Source of the DNA: DATKHR01 sp036557365
GTDB lineage: Bacteria; Acidobacteriota; Vicinamibacteria; Vicinamibacterales; CAVVIG01
Length of the DNA stretch: 64,000 nucleotides
Reading direction: 5' to 3'
Assembly: GCA_036557365.1 (NCBI GenBank)
Contig: DATBHR010000095.1
Coordinates: 1 to 64,000 of the forward strand
Part shown: positions 26,934 through 35,222 of the stretch, piece by piece
How the letters are laid out: every line of letters begins with the position of its first letter
Position numbering within the stretch: the stretch's first letter is position 1
Notes under the pieces: generated by a model
Seen by the model: the letters and a program-made list of their open reading frames with translations, nothing else
Database searches by the model: none
Told to the model about the DNA's origin: nothing
Translations under genes and position numbers: made by a program

Positions 26934-27362
26934 CTACTTCACGTGCAGCTGATCGATCACGCGCGTCACGCCGTCGGTTTCGCGCGCCAGCGCGACGGCT
27001 CGATCGTGTTCCGCCGCGGACCGGACCGTGCCCGACAGCGTGACCGTCGTGCCCGATGTCGTCACATCGATCGCTCGCGCCTTGACCGAGTCGTCGAGCG
27101 CCATCTTCGCCTTGATCTTCGTCGTCAGCGCGGCGTCTTCGACGGCGTCGCCGACCTTCTTCGTGGCAACTGCCGCCTTCTCACCGATCTCGGCGCCTCG
27201 TTCTCGGGCTCGTTCGACGTCAACGGCACCGGTGGTGCCGATCGGCGATTCGCCAGGATGTATCGCCGGCTGAGCTCGCCAGCTCGGCGAATAGTTGAGC
27301 AGGACAAATCCGACAACCACCAGCACCAGAAGGAGTACGAGCGCGCGCACCAAAGCTCGCAT
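26934..27362 (-). CDS. BON domain-containing membrane-anchored protein
   Basis: A 142-residue protein with an N-terminal membrane anchor (residues 1-27, LVLLLVLVVVGFVLL), a short linker and one BON domain (about 75-140). The BON domain has DAALTTKIKAKMALDDSVKARAIDV, VTLSGTVRSAAEHDRAVALA and the final VTRVIDQLHVK. BON domains bind lipids or sit near the membrane, as in OsmY. The start at 27362 is supported by GGAGG 5 bases upstream. A longer in-frame extension to 27965 is rejected because it crosses the next gene in a non-coding-like composition. It is transcribed after the thioesterase gene. Confidence 0.88.
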   Translation of the reverse strand: MRALVRALVLLLVLVVVGFVLLNYSPSWRAQPAIHPGESPIGTTGAVDVERARERGAEIGEKAAVATKKVGDAVEDAALTTKIKAKMALDDSVKARAIDVTTSGTTVTLSGTVRSAAEHDRAVALARETDGVTRVIDQLHVK

Positions 27363-27412
27363 GGATGCCTCCCTTTCGCATCCATGCTCTGCAAAATCTA
27401 TGTCAGCTGGAA

Positions 27413-27898
27413 TCAGGGCTCGAGCGTTCCGCGCGGCGGTTCGACGATGATGCAGGTGGTCGTCCCGTGAGCGTACAGCTTGCCGCTTGCGCCGACGATG
27501 CGACCTTCGGATGTGGCCGTGCGTCCGCCGATGTGAACGACGTGCGCTTCGCAGCGAAGGAGTCCGACGGACTCCGTGAGCGGCCGCGTGAGATTTACTT
27601 TCAGTTCGAGCGTCGTGAAGCGCGTGCCCGCCGGCATCGCCGAATTGATCGCACAGCCAAGCGCGGTGTCGAGCAGCGTCGCGGCAAATCCGCCGTGCGC
27701 GACGCCGGTGCCGTTGTAAAAACGCTCTTCCGCGACGGCGGTGAACACGACGCGTCCTTCGTCGACCTCCACGAGCTTGATGCCGAGCAGGTCCAGCATC
27801 GGCGGCGCCGGCATTTCTCCGGCAAGCATCTTCCGGAAGAACTCGATGCCGCTCATCCGGCGGCGCGCTTCGATGTGGACGTCGACGGGAATCGTCAT
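27413..27898 (-). CDS. PaaI-family hotdog thioesterase
   Basis: A 161-residue single hotdog domain. The central GTGVAHGGFAATLLDTALG motif has the helix with catalytic-site residues typical of PaaI/YbgC-type acyl-CoA thioesterases, followed by TTLELKVNLTRPL and a TATSEGRIVGASGKLYAHGT strand. It hydrolyses an acyl- or aryl-CoA; the substrate is unknown. The start overlaps the stop of the upstream acyl-CoA synthetase by 4 bases (translational coupling), so it may release or proof-read the CoA esters that enzyme makes. Confidence 0.92.
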   Translation of the reverse strand: MTIPVDVHIEARRRMSGIEFFRKMLAGEMPAPPMLDLLGIKLVEVDEGRVVFTAVAEERFYNGTGVAHGGFAATLLDTALGCAINSAMPAGTRFTTLELKVNLTRPLTESVGLLRCEAHVVHIGGRTATSEGRIVGASGKLYAHGTTTCIIVEPPRGTLEP

Positions 27899-29574
27899 TG
27901 TCTCGCGCTCGCGGCCGCATGGTGCTCGTCGCGCAGCACGCGGTACAGGATTTTTCCGACGGCACTCATCGGCAGCGTGTCCCGAATCTCGACCTGGCGC
28001 GGCACCTTGTACTCGGCAAGACTCGTCCTGCAGTGCGCGATGATCTCGTCCGCCGTGACCGAGCTTCCCGGCTTGAGCGCGACGCAGGCCTTCACGACCT
28101 CACCATGGTAATTGTCGGGGATGCCGATGACGGCCGCAAGGCGCACCGCCGGGTGCGAGTAGAGCACCGACTCCACGTCCGACGGATATACGTTGTAGCC
28201 GTCCACGATGACGAGATCCTTCTTGCGCTGGACGATCCAGCAGTAGCCCTCCTCGTCCATCTTCCCGATGTCGCCGGTGTGGAACCAGATGCGGCCGTCG
28301 GCGTGGGGCCGCAGCGCGTTCGCGCTTTCTTCGGGCTTGTTCCAGTATCCCTGCATCACCTGTGGTCCGGCGATGCAGACTTCACCAGCTTCGCCGACGG
28401 GCACTTCCCGGAGTCCGGTGTCGACGTCGACGATCTTCATGTCGGTGTCCGGAAACGGGAGACCGATGCTGCCCATCTTGCGGAACGCGAGCTGCGGCGT
28501 CGAGTGCGTCACCGGCGACGTTTCCGACAGGCCGTAGCCTTCGTTCAGCGGCCGTCCGACCTGGCGTTCGAATGCTTCCATGACTTCGACGGGACACGGC
28601 GCGCCGCCGCTGTTGAACAGACGCACGCGATCGAGCCCATGCTCGGCGACTTTCGGATGGTTGAGCAGCGACACGAACACGGTCGGTACGGCGGGGAAGT
28701 AGGTCGGCTTCAGATCGCGGATCGACACAAGCACCGCGTCCGGGTCGTATTTCGGATGGATGATCTGCAGCGCGCCGACGCGAAGGCCGACCATCATGCA
28801 GACCGAGAACGCGTAGATGTGGAAGTACGGGATGACGACGAGATAACGTTCGTTGCCGCCGAAGATGTAGACCGGATTCGTCCACGACTCGGTCTGCACG
28901 ATGTTCGCCCAGATGTTGCCGTGCGTCAGCATCGCGCCTTTGGGTGTGCCCGTCGTCCCGCCGGTGTATTGCAGCACCGCCAAATCGTTCGACTCGATCG
29001 GAACGCGCGGGATCTGCGCGGCGGTGACGGGTGCGAGCAGACTCGCCAGCGCAATCGTGCCTTCGATGTTCGGCGGCGAAGCCGCCGCGGCCGAGTACTC
29101 CGCCAGCGACGTGACGATGACGTGCTCGATCGTGGTCTGACTTCGAATCCCGGCCACGAGCGGCGCCAGGGCGTCGAGCGTGATCATCACGCGAATCCCC
29201 GAGTCGGTCGAGACGATGAGCGCCTCGCGACCGGTGTAGCTCGGATTGATGTTGACGACGATCGCACCAAGCCGCAGCACCGCGAAGGCGGCGACGATGA
29301 ACTGCGGGCAGTTGGGAAGCATGATGCCGACACGGTCGCCCTTTGCGATCCCGAGGCCGGCGAGCGATGCTGCCAGCGCGTCCGCCTGCTGTTTCAATTC
29401 GCGGTAGGTGAGCTGCGCGCCCAGGAAGTGCGTCGCCGGGCGGTCGGGCCGTTCCACCGCGGAAATCGCGAGCACGTCGTAGAGCGGTTTCCCCGGGTAC
29501 GACAGACCCGTGCGAACCCAGTAGTCGTAGTGTTTCAGCCACGGTCGCGCGGCGTACGGAGATGGCGCGCTCAT
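27895..29574 (-). CDS. Long-chain acyl-CoA synthetase (AMP-forming)
   Basis: A 559-residue ANL-superfamily enzyme that activates a fatty acid to acyl-CoA via an acyl-adenylate. The P-loop-like A3 motif YTGGTTGTPKGAMLTH lies near residue 200, the A5 region reads GYGLSETSPVTH, the A7 region contains FHTGDIGKMDEEGY, and the catalytic Lys motif PMSAVGKILYR is near the C-terminus. It is normal length for FadD-type ligases. It is coupled at both ends (4-base overlaps) to the SDR upstream and the thioesterase downstream. Confidence 0.93.
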   Translation of the reverse strand: MSAPSPYAARPWLKHYDYWVRTGLSYPGKPLYDVLAISAVERPDRPATHFLGAQLTYRELKQQADALAASLAGLGIAKGDRVGIMLPNCPQFIVAAFAVLRLGAIVVNINPSYTGREALIVSTDSGIRVMITLDALAPLVAGIRSQTTIEHVIVTSLAEYSAAAASPPNIEGTIALASLLAPVTAAQIPRVPIESNDLAVLQYTGGTTGTPKGAMLTHGNIWANIVQTESWTNPVYIFGGNERYLVVIPYFHIYAFSVCMMVGLRVGALQIIHPKYDPDAVLVSIRDLKPTYFPAVPTVFVSLLNHPKVAEHGLDRVRLFNSGGAPCPVEVMEAFERQVGRPLNEGYGLSETSPVTHSTPQLAFRKMGSIGLPFPDTDMKIVDVDTGLREVPVGEAGEVCIAGPQVMQGYWNKPEESANALRPHADGRIWFHTGDIGKMDEEGYCWIVQRKKDLVIVDGYNVYPSDVESVLYSHPAVRLAAVIGIPDNYHGEVVKACVALKPGSSVTADEIIAHCRTSLAEYKVPRQVEIRDTLPMSAVGKILYRVLRDEHHAAASARQ

Positions 29575-30344
29575 GCGATCGTCCGTCCGCCGTCGACGAT
29601 GATCGTCTGGCCGGTGATGTAGTTCGACGCGTCAGCTGCGAGAAACACGGCTACTCCCTTCAATTCTCCAGCGTCGCCCACCCGCGGGATGGGGCTCGTC
29701 GCCTTGATCGCCGGCTCGGTCATCGCGATGGCGCCGTCGGCGAGGCGCGAGTGAAAGAAGCCCGGCGCGATGGCGTTGACGCGAATGCCTTTGCGTCCCC
29801 ATGACGCGGCCAGCTCGCGCGTCAGCCCCATCAAGCCCGCCTTCGTTGCCGAGTAGGCCGCATAGTGCGGTCCGTTGACCGACGAATGCAGCCCCGCGAT
29901 CGACGCGATGTTGATGATGCGTCCCCACTTTGCTTTCAGCATCTCGCGTCCGGCCGCCTGGGCAAACAGAAATGCGCCGGTCAGATTGATGTCGACGACT
30001 TTCTGCCACTTGTCGAGCGGCATCTCTTCGGGTTCGGCCGCCCACGTCACGCCGGCGTTGTTGACGAGGATATCCACTTTTCCAAAGACCGACACGGTCT
30101 GGTCGACGACGGCCTGCACGTCGGCGGGCTTGGCGACGTCGCACACCAGCCCTTCGGCGCGGAACCCTTTGGCGCGCATGTCCGCCAGCGTCGGCGTCAG
30201 CCATTCTTCACGCCGGGCGCAAAGCATCAGGGACGCACCGGCTTCGGCAAGGCCTTCGGCCATTTCCTGGCCAATCCCGCGCGATCCGCCGGTGACGATG
30301 GCAGTCCGTCCGTGAAGCGAGAACAGTTCGTTGATGGATGGCAC
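29571..30344 (-). CDS. SDR family oxidoreductase (FabG/gluconate dehydrogenase-like)
   Basis: A 257-residue classical short-chain dehydrogenase. The NAD(P) site TGGSRGIGQEMAEGL lies at about 16-30, followed by NNAGVTW and a catalytic Ser...Tyr-x-x-x-Lys (YAAYSATKAGL, about 155-165). The C-terminus is a GGRTIA end preceded by YITGQTIIVDG. The preferred start is GTG 30344, giving VPSINELFSLHGRTAIVTGG; longer in-frame starts up to 30422 overlap the divergent acyl-CoA dehydrogenase gene. The genes downstream suggest a role in 3-hydroxyacyl or related carbonyl reduction. First gene of the SDR-ligase-thioesterase operon. Confidence 0.9.
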   Translation of the reverse strand: MPSINELFSLHGRTAIVTGGSRGIGQEMAEGLAEAGASLMLCARREEWLTPTLADMRAKGFRAEGLVCDVAKPADVQAVVDQTVSVFGKVDILVNNAGVTWAAEPEEMPLDKWQKVVDINLTGAFLFAQAAGREMLKAKWGRIINIASIAGLHSSVNGPHYAAYSATKAGLMGLTRELAASWGRKGIRVNAIAPGFFHSRLADGAIAMTEPAIKATSPIPRVGDAGELKGVAVFLAADASNYITGQTIIVDGGRTIA

Positions 30345-30409
30345 GTTGGGCTTATACTTCCGACCGATTGAGGCCGTCAACCGACCGGCCGGTAGGTTTG
30401 GAAAACGCG

Positions 30410-32167
30410 ATGACACAGACACAGGAAACCATCAAGCCTTCGAGCGGCGGTCAATTCCTCCTCGGCGCCGTGCGGCCCGACGACGTGTTCATCCGCGAGG
30501 AGCTGACCGAGGAGCAGCGGCTGTTCGGCCAGACGGCGGCTGAATTCATGCAGAAGGAAGTCGTCCCGGTCGTCGAACGCCTCTACGAGCACGACTGGGA
30601 GCTGACGCGTCAGCTGCTGCGGAAGGCGAGCGAGCTGGATCTCCTGCGGCTCGAGATTCCCACCGAGTACGGCGGCCTGGGACTGGATCTGATCAGCGCC
30701 GCTTACGTCGGCGAGCAGATTGCGGTGAACCCCTCGTTCGGCGGATCGCTCGGTGCGCACACGTCCATCGGGACGCTGCCGCTGGTGCACTTCGGCAACG
30801 AAGCGCAGAAGACGAAGTATCTCCCGCGCCTCGCGAGCGGCGAACTGATCGGCGCGTATTGCCTGACCGAACCGCAGTCGGGGTCGGACGCGCTGGCCGC
30901 CCGCACGACGGCGACGTTGACGTCCGATGGCCGGCACTACGTGCTCAACGGCCAGAAGATGTGGATTACCAACGGCGGCTTCGCCGATCTGTTCACGATC
31001 TTCGCGAAGGTCGACGGCGAGAAGTTCACCGCCTTCCTCGTCGAGCGCTCGATGGGCGTGGTGAGCGGGCGCGACGAGATCAAGCTGGGTCTCGACGGAT
31101 CGTCCACGACCGCGTTGATGCTCGACAACGTTCATGTGCCGGTCGAGAACGTGCTCGGCACGATCGGACAAGGCCACAAGGTCGCGCTGAACGTCCTCAA
31201 TTTCGGCCGCGTCAAGCTCGGCGCGCGCAACATGTCTGGCGTGAAGCTTGCGCTCGCGCACGCCGTCCGCTACGCGAAAGAGCGTCGTCAGTTCGGAAAG
31301 GCGATCGCGGAGTTCGGGCTGATCAAACAGAAGCTCGCGGGGATGGCGATTCGGGGATTCGTCGGCGACGCGATGTCGTACCGTGCGCTCGGCGACGTCG
31401 ATCGCGCGATCGAGGCGAGCGGGAGCCGCGACGGCCAGTCCGTCATGAAGACGATCGAAGGCTTCGCGGTCGAGTGCTCGATCAACAAGGTGTGGACGAG
31501 CGAAGCGCTCGCCTGGGCCGTGGACGAAGGGCTGCAGGTGTTCGGCGGCAACGGCTACTCGCGCGAGTTCCCGCTCGAGCGGATGTATCGCGACGCGCGG
31601 ATCACGCGAATCTACGAGGGGACGAACGAGATCAACCGCATGCTCGTCCCGAACCGCTTACTGAAGCAGGCGCCGGCGCTGTTCTCGGCCGAAGGCGCGC
31701 GGCGTGCGCTCTCCGAGCCGGCCGGCTCACAAGGCAGCGGCCCACTGGCGGCGGAGCACGCGTATGTGGCCCGGGGCAAGCGGGCCGCGATCGCGCTCCT
31801 CGGACAGGCATCGGCGGCGTACGGCGACCGGTTCCGCGACGCGCAAGAGGTGCAGGCGCACATCGCCGACGTCGTCATCGAGGTGTATGCGATCGAGAGC
31901 GGTCTCGCGCGGGCCGAGAAGATGGCGGCGCGCGGCGATGCGCGCGCGCCGCTCGCCGTGGACGCCGTGCGCGTTTACACGAGCGATGCGTCGGATCGAA
32001 TGTCGGCCGCCGGCCGGCAGGCCGCGGCGGCGCTCGCAACGCAGGGCGTCGATCAAGGCTTCGGCGCCGCAGTGCTCGCGCTGACGCGCCTCGATCCGGT
32101 GGACACCATGGCCGCGCGACGCCGTGTCGCGGACGCCGCCATCGAAGCGAACAAACACCCGTTCTAG
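30410..32167 (+). CDS. Acyl-CoA dehydrogenase
   Basis: A 585-residue FAD enzyme catalysing the first beta-oxidation step. FAD-binding motifs YCLTEPQSGSDA and WITNGGFADLFTIFAKV are present, with an acyl-CoA dehydrogenase C-terminal helical domain. The signature YRDARITRIYEGTNEINRMLV (about residues 395-415) includes the EGTNEI catalytic-region Glu. A C-terminal extension of about 150 residues resembles the VLCAD/ACAD9 vestigial domain, suggesting longer acyl chains. The start at ATG 30410 is preferred; a longer frame begins at 30338 but overlaps the divergent SDR gene. It is divergently transcribed from the ligase operon, with roughly 65 bases of shared promoter space. Confidence 0.93.
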   Translation: MTQTQETIKPSSGGQFLLGAVRPDDVFIREELTEEQRLFGQTAAEFMQKEVVPVVERLYEHDWELTRQLLRKASELDLLRLEIPTEYGGLGLDLISAAYVGEQIAVNPSFGGSLGAHTSIGTLPLVHFGNEAQKTKYLPRLASGELIGAYCLTEPQSGSDALAARTTATLTSDGRHYVLNGQKMWITNGGFADLFTIFAKVDGEKFTAFLVERSMGVVSGRDEIKLGLDGSSTTALMLDNVHVPVENVLGTIGQGHKVALNVLNFGRVKLGARNMSGVKLALAHAVRYAKERRQFGKAIAEFGLIKQKLAGMAIRGFVGDAMSYRALGDVDRAIEASGSRDGQSVMKTIEGFAVECSINKVWTSEALAWAVDEGLQVFGGNGYSREFPLERMYRDARITRIYEGTNEINRMLVPNRLLKQAPALFSAEGARRALSEPAGSQGSGPLAAEHAYVARGKRAAIALLGQASAAYGDRFRDAQEVQAHIADVVIEVYAIESGLARAEKMAARGDARAPLAVDAVRVYTSDASDRMSAAGRQAAAALATQGVDQGFGAAVLALTRLDPVDTMAARRRVADAAIEANKHPF

Positions 32168-32250
32168 GGAATTGAGAATTAGGGATTAGGGATTAGGAAT
32201 GATCGGAACCTGATTCCTAATTCCTAATTCTTATTCCTAATTCCTAATTT
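32168..32250. repeat. Heptamer-based inverted repeat (element D, GGATTAG type)
   Basis: GAATTAGGGATTAGGGATTAG-type units (32176-32200) face ATTCCTAATTCCTAATTC-type units (32213-32248) across a 12-base spacer GATCGGAACCTG. It starts immediately after the acyl-CoA dehydrogenase stop codon and lies 22 bases before the MFS gene. It shares its unit with element C. Confidence 0.88.
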
Positions 32251-32272
32251 CACGATTCACCCAAGGAGTGCC

Positions 32273-33667
32273 ATGTCGCCGGGTGCAGCCTACGCCCTCG
32301 CGGTGCTATTCGCGATAAACCTGATGAACTTCTTCGACCGCCAGATCATCGGCGGCGTTGGCGAGGGCATCCGCCGCGAGTGGGCGCTGAGCGACACCGC
32401 GCTCGGACTGCTCGGCACGGTGTTCACGCTGCTGTACGCGATCGTCGGCCTGCCGCTCGGCCGCTTGTCCGATCGGAAGCCGCGGCGCGTGATTCTGGCG
32501 GCCGGCGTGTTCGTCTGGAGTCTGCTGACGGCGGCGTCGGGCATCACGCGCACCTTCGCGGAGTTGATCGTAGCGCGCCTGGGCGTGGGCGTCGGCGAAG
32601 CGACGTGTTCGCCGGCGTCGACGTCGATGCTCGGCGATTTGTTTCCCGCCAACCGTCGTGCGCGCGCGATCGCGATCTGGATGCTCGGCCTGCCGCTCGG
32701 CCTCGGCCTCGCGAACGGGGCGGGCGGATGGATTCTGCAGAACTGGGGATGGCGCAACGCATTCTTCGTCGCGGCCGTCCCGGGACTGCTGTGCGCGGGA
32801 CTGGCGATGTTCATCGCCGAACCTGCGCGCGGCATGGTCGAAACGCACGCTGTCGGCAGTCGCCGCCGCGAAGGCAACCCCTACATGCTCGTCCTGGCGA
32901 CGCCGACGATGCTGTGGGTGATCCTCTCGGGCGCGCTGCACAACTTCAACATGTACGCGCTCGGCGCGTTCGTGGCGCCGTTTCTCGTCCGCGTCCATCA
33001 CATGACGTTCTTTCAGGCCGGCTGGACTGCCGCGTTCGTCTACGGATTCTCCGGCATCTTCGGACTCACGGTCGGCGGCGTTCTGGCGGACCGGCTCCAT
33101 GCAAAGCGCGTGGACGGCCGACTGATCGTCGGTACCGTCGCCATCGTCATCTGCACGCCGCTGATGTATCTGGGACTGAACCGCCCGGCGGGCGACCTCG
33201 TCGGATTCACGCTGCTCATGGGAACGGGCGTGGGGACGATGTTCGCGTACTACTCGACGGTGTATTCGACGATACACGACGTCACCGAGCCGTCGCTGCG
33301 CGGGACGGCGATGGCGCTGTACTTCTTCGCGATGTACGTGCTCGGCGCGTCGATGGGACCCGTCGGCACGGGGCTCGTGAGCGACTATTTCACGTTCGAG
33401 GCGGCCAGCCACGCCGGTGCCGTCGCACCGATGCCGTTCGGGCAGATCGTGATGGCCGAGTTACGCAGTCTGGTCGGCGAAGCGAAAGGATTCGATCTTC
33501 GCGCGCTCGAACCGTTCAGAGCGCAGGGACTACACACGGCGATGTACATCGTGCCGTTCCTGGCGGCGCTGCTCGCCGTCGTCCTGTTCGCGGCGTCGCG
33601 CACCGTCAAGAAGGACGTGGCGAAGCTCGAAGAGTGGATGCGTGCGCCTTCGCGCGCGCGCGTCTGA
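32273..33667 (+). CDS. MFS transporter, spinster-like
   Basis: A 464-residue 12-helix major facilitator. The N-terminus (FFDRQIIGGVGEGIRREW...LSDTALGLLGTVFTLLYA) and the loop motif GRLSDRKPRR (motif A) match the spinster-related MFS clade common in soil bacteria. That clade is often annotated as a lipid or aromatic-compound exporter/importer, and the substrate cannot be read from sequence. AAGGAG lies 6 bases before the ATG. The downstream SDR begins 19 bases after the stop, so the two genes probably form an operon. Confidence 0.9.
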   Translation: MSPGAAYALAVLFAINLMNFFDRQIIGGVGEGIRREWALSDTALGLLGTVFTLLYAIVGLPLGRLSDRKPRRVILAAGVFVWSLLTAASGITRTFAELIVARLGVGVGEATCSPASTSMLGDLFPANRRARAIAIWMLGLPLGLGLANGAGGWILQNWGWRNAFFVAAVPGLLCAGLAMFIAEPARGMVETHAVGSRRREGNPYMLVLATPTMLWVILSGALHNFNMYALGAFVAPFLVRVHHMTFFQAGWTAAFVYGFSGIFGLTVGGVLADRLHAKRVDGRLIVGTVAIVICTPLMYLGLNRPAGDLVGFTLLMGTGVGTMFAYYSTVYSTIHDVTEPSLRGTAMALYFFAMYVLGASMGPVGTGLVSDYFTFEAASHAGAVAPMPFGQIVMAELRSLVGEAKGFDLRALEPFRAQGLHTAMYIVPFLAALLAVVLFAASRTVKKDVAKLEEWMRAPSRARV

Positions 33668-33686
33668 CCCAGGTCGAGGAGACCGC

Positions 33687-34457
33687 GTGAAGATTGCTGG
33701 CGCCGTTGTCGTCGTCACGGGCGGAGGAAACGGCATCGGCCGCGCGCTGTGCCGGCGCTTCGAGGCCGAAGACGCAGCTGCGATCGTCGTGGCGGACGTC
33801 GACGCGGCCGCCGCCCGGCTGGTCGCGTCGGAAATCGGCGGCGACGCCGTGGCCACCGACGTGTCGCGAGAAGCGGACCTCGTCGATCTCGTTCACGAGA
33901 CGATCGCGAAACACGCGCACATCGATCTCTTCTGCTCGAACGCCGGCATCGCCGTGCACGGCGGCGAAGAAACCGACGATCGTGACTGGCAGCGGTCGTG
34001 GGGTGTCAACGTCATGTCGCACGTCTATGGGGCGCGCGCGGCGCTGCCGGGCATGCTGGCGCGTGGTTCCGGCTACTTCCTGCATACGGTCTCGGCCGCT
34101 GGATTGCTGACGCATCCGCACTCAGCGACCTATGCCGTGACGAAGCATGCGGCGCTGGCGTTCGCGGAGTGGCTGTCGATCGCGTACGGCGATCGCGGCA
34201 TCAAGGTGTCGGCGCTGTGCCCGCAGGGCGTCAAGACCGACATGCTGAAGCGCGCGGAAGCGGAGACGGGACATTTCCTGATCGACGGCGCCATCGAGCC
34301 GGAGCAGGTCGCAGACGACGTGGTGAAAGGACTGGCGGAGGAGCGGTTCCTGATCCTCCCGCATCCGGAGGTCGCGGAATACGTGCGCCGCAAAGCCGGC
34401 GATCCCGATCGCTGGCTTCGCGGCATGCGGCGGCTCAGGTCTACCGATTCGCTCTGA
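33687..34457 (+). CDS. SDR family oxidoreductase
   Basis: A 256-residue short-chain dehydrogenase. The NAD(P)-binding loop TGGGNGIGRALCRRF lies at about 10-24, followed by DVDAAAA, CSNAGIAVHGG in place of NNAG, and the catalytic YAVTKHAALAF (about 152-162). The C-terminal FLILPHPEV stretch resembles SDRs acting on bulky hydrophobic ketones. The start is GTG 33687 with GAGGAGA upstream. Its last 17 bases overlap the 3' end of the convergent outer-membrane protein gene. Confidence 0.9.
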   Translation: MKIAGAVVVVTGGGNGIGRALCRRFEAEDAAAIVVADVDAAAARLVASEIGGDAVATDVSREADLVDLVHETIAKHAHIDLFCSNAGIAVHGGEETDDRDWQRSWGVNVMSHVYGARAALPGMLARGSGYFLHTVSAAGLLTHPHSATYAVTKHAALAFAEWLSIAYGDRGIKVSALCPQGVKTDMLKRAEAETGHFLIDGAIEPEQVADDVVKGLAEERFLILPHPEVAEYVRRKAGDPDRWLRGMRRLRSTDSL

Positions 34458-35193
34458 AAATTCCGACGCGTCGAAGGTCGAACCCAACCGCGACCGAGAA
34501 ATTGCGCTCATTCGTGTTCGAGTAGTTACTGACAAGCTTGGCCGGATTCGCCGGGTCGGGGCCATCGCCAAAGTCCGTCGCGGTGAAACCCGTCGGAATC
34601 TTGTTGAACTCGACACGGAAGAAAAGTGCATTCGCGTGCGGAGGATAAAAAACGGCGCTGGCTGTCAAAATGCCGCGAGTAAAGGGATCGAATCTCTCGC
34701 CGTGAATGACGAGAATCCCGGACCCGCCGCCGACAGCGAACCACGACTTTGGATAGAAGTAGTACATCGCCATGATCCGCTCGACACTGATCCTGCCGAT
34801 GAAGGGCACATTGGTCGGTGTTGTCGGCCCTTCGAACTCGTACCGAGGTCCGAAGTTCTGGTAGTAGCCAAACCGGATATCGATTTCATGTCCGATGTTC
34901 TTGAAGTCTGAAAGGTACGTTCGATCTTTCGGGTCGCTGGAGTTCTGGACGTAAAAATCGTGTTCGGGAGGCTTTCCCGTCAACAGACGTCCGAAGTTCG
35001 TGAACCATTCCTCGCAGCCGTGAATTCGCTTGCCGTTGTGGTCCAGACACGCCAGATGGAAGTCGGTGCCGAATCCGATGAAGCTCGGATCCCATCTCCA
35101 GAAGTTGTCCCACCATCCGCCGTCGTCCGCATGGGCGGTGGCCGGCGCAAGCGCACAAATACACACGACGACGATTCTCGCCAGACGCTTCAT
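34441..35193 (-). CDS. Predicted secreted outer-membrane beta-barrel-like protein
   Basis: A 250-residue protein with a signal peptide (residues 1-20, ending THADD) and an aromatic-rich mature region of alternating hydrophobic/polar strands. Examples are IGFGTDFHLACLDHNG, HEIDIRFGYYQNFGPRYEF, ISVERIMAMYYFYPK and FFRVEFNKIPTG, ending in an amphipathic strand (FSVAVGFDLRRVGIF) as expected for a small barrel. No named family is recognised. It is encoded 29 bases downstream of the Ser/Thr kinase and is possibly co-transcribed with it. A GGAG lies about 9 bases upstream of the ATG at 35193. Confidence 0.7.
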   Translation of the reverse strand: MKRLARIVVVCICALAPATAHADDGGWWDNFWRWDPSFIGFGTDFHLACLDHNGKRIHGCEEWFTNFGRLLTGKPPEHDFYVQNSSDPKDRTYLSDFKNIGHEIDIRFGYYQNFGPRYEFEGPTTPTNVPFIGRISVERIMAMYYFYPKSWFAVGGGSGILVIHGERFDPFTRGILTASAVFYPPHANALFFRVEFNKIPTGFTATDFGDGPDPANPAKLVSNYSNTNERNFSVAVGFDLRRVGIFRANR

Positions 35194-35222
35194 AACCCTC
35201 GCTCCTGATGTCCGAATGAAAC

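Noticed and set aside
26934..27965. Long 343-residue version of the BON-domain gene
   Set aside because: Its N-terminal 200 residues overlap the thioesterase gene in another frame; the 27362 start has a good ribosome site and begins the membrane anchor.
27898..29622. 574-residue plus-strand ORF opposite the acyl-CoA synthetase
   Set aside because: Antisense of a clear AMP-forming ligase, with Arg/Val/Asp-rich composition.
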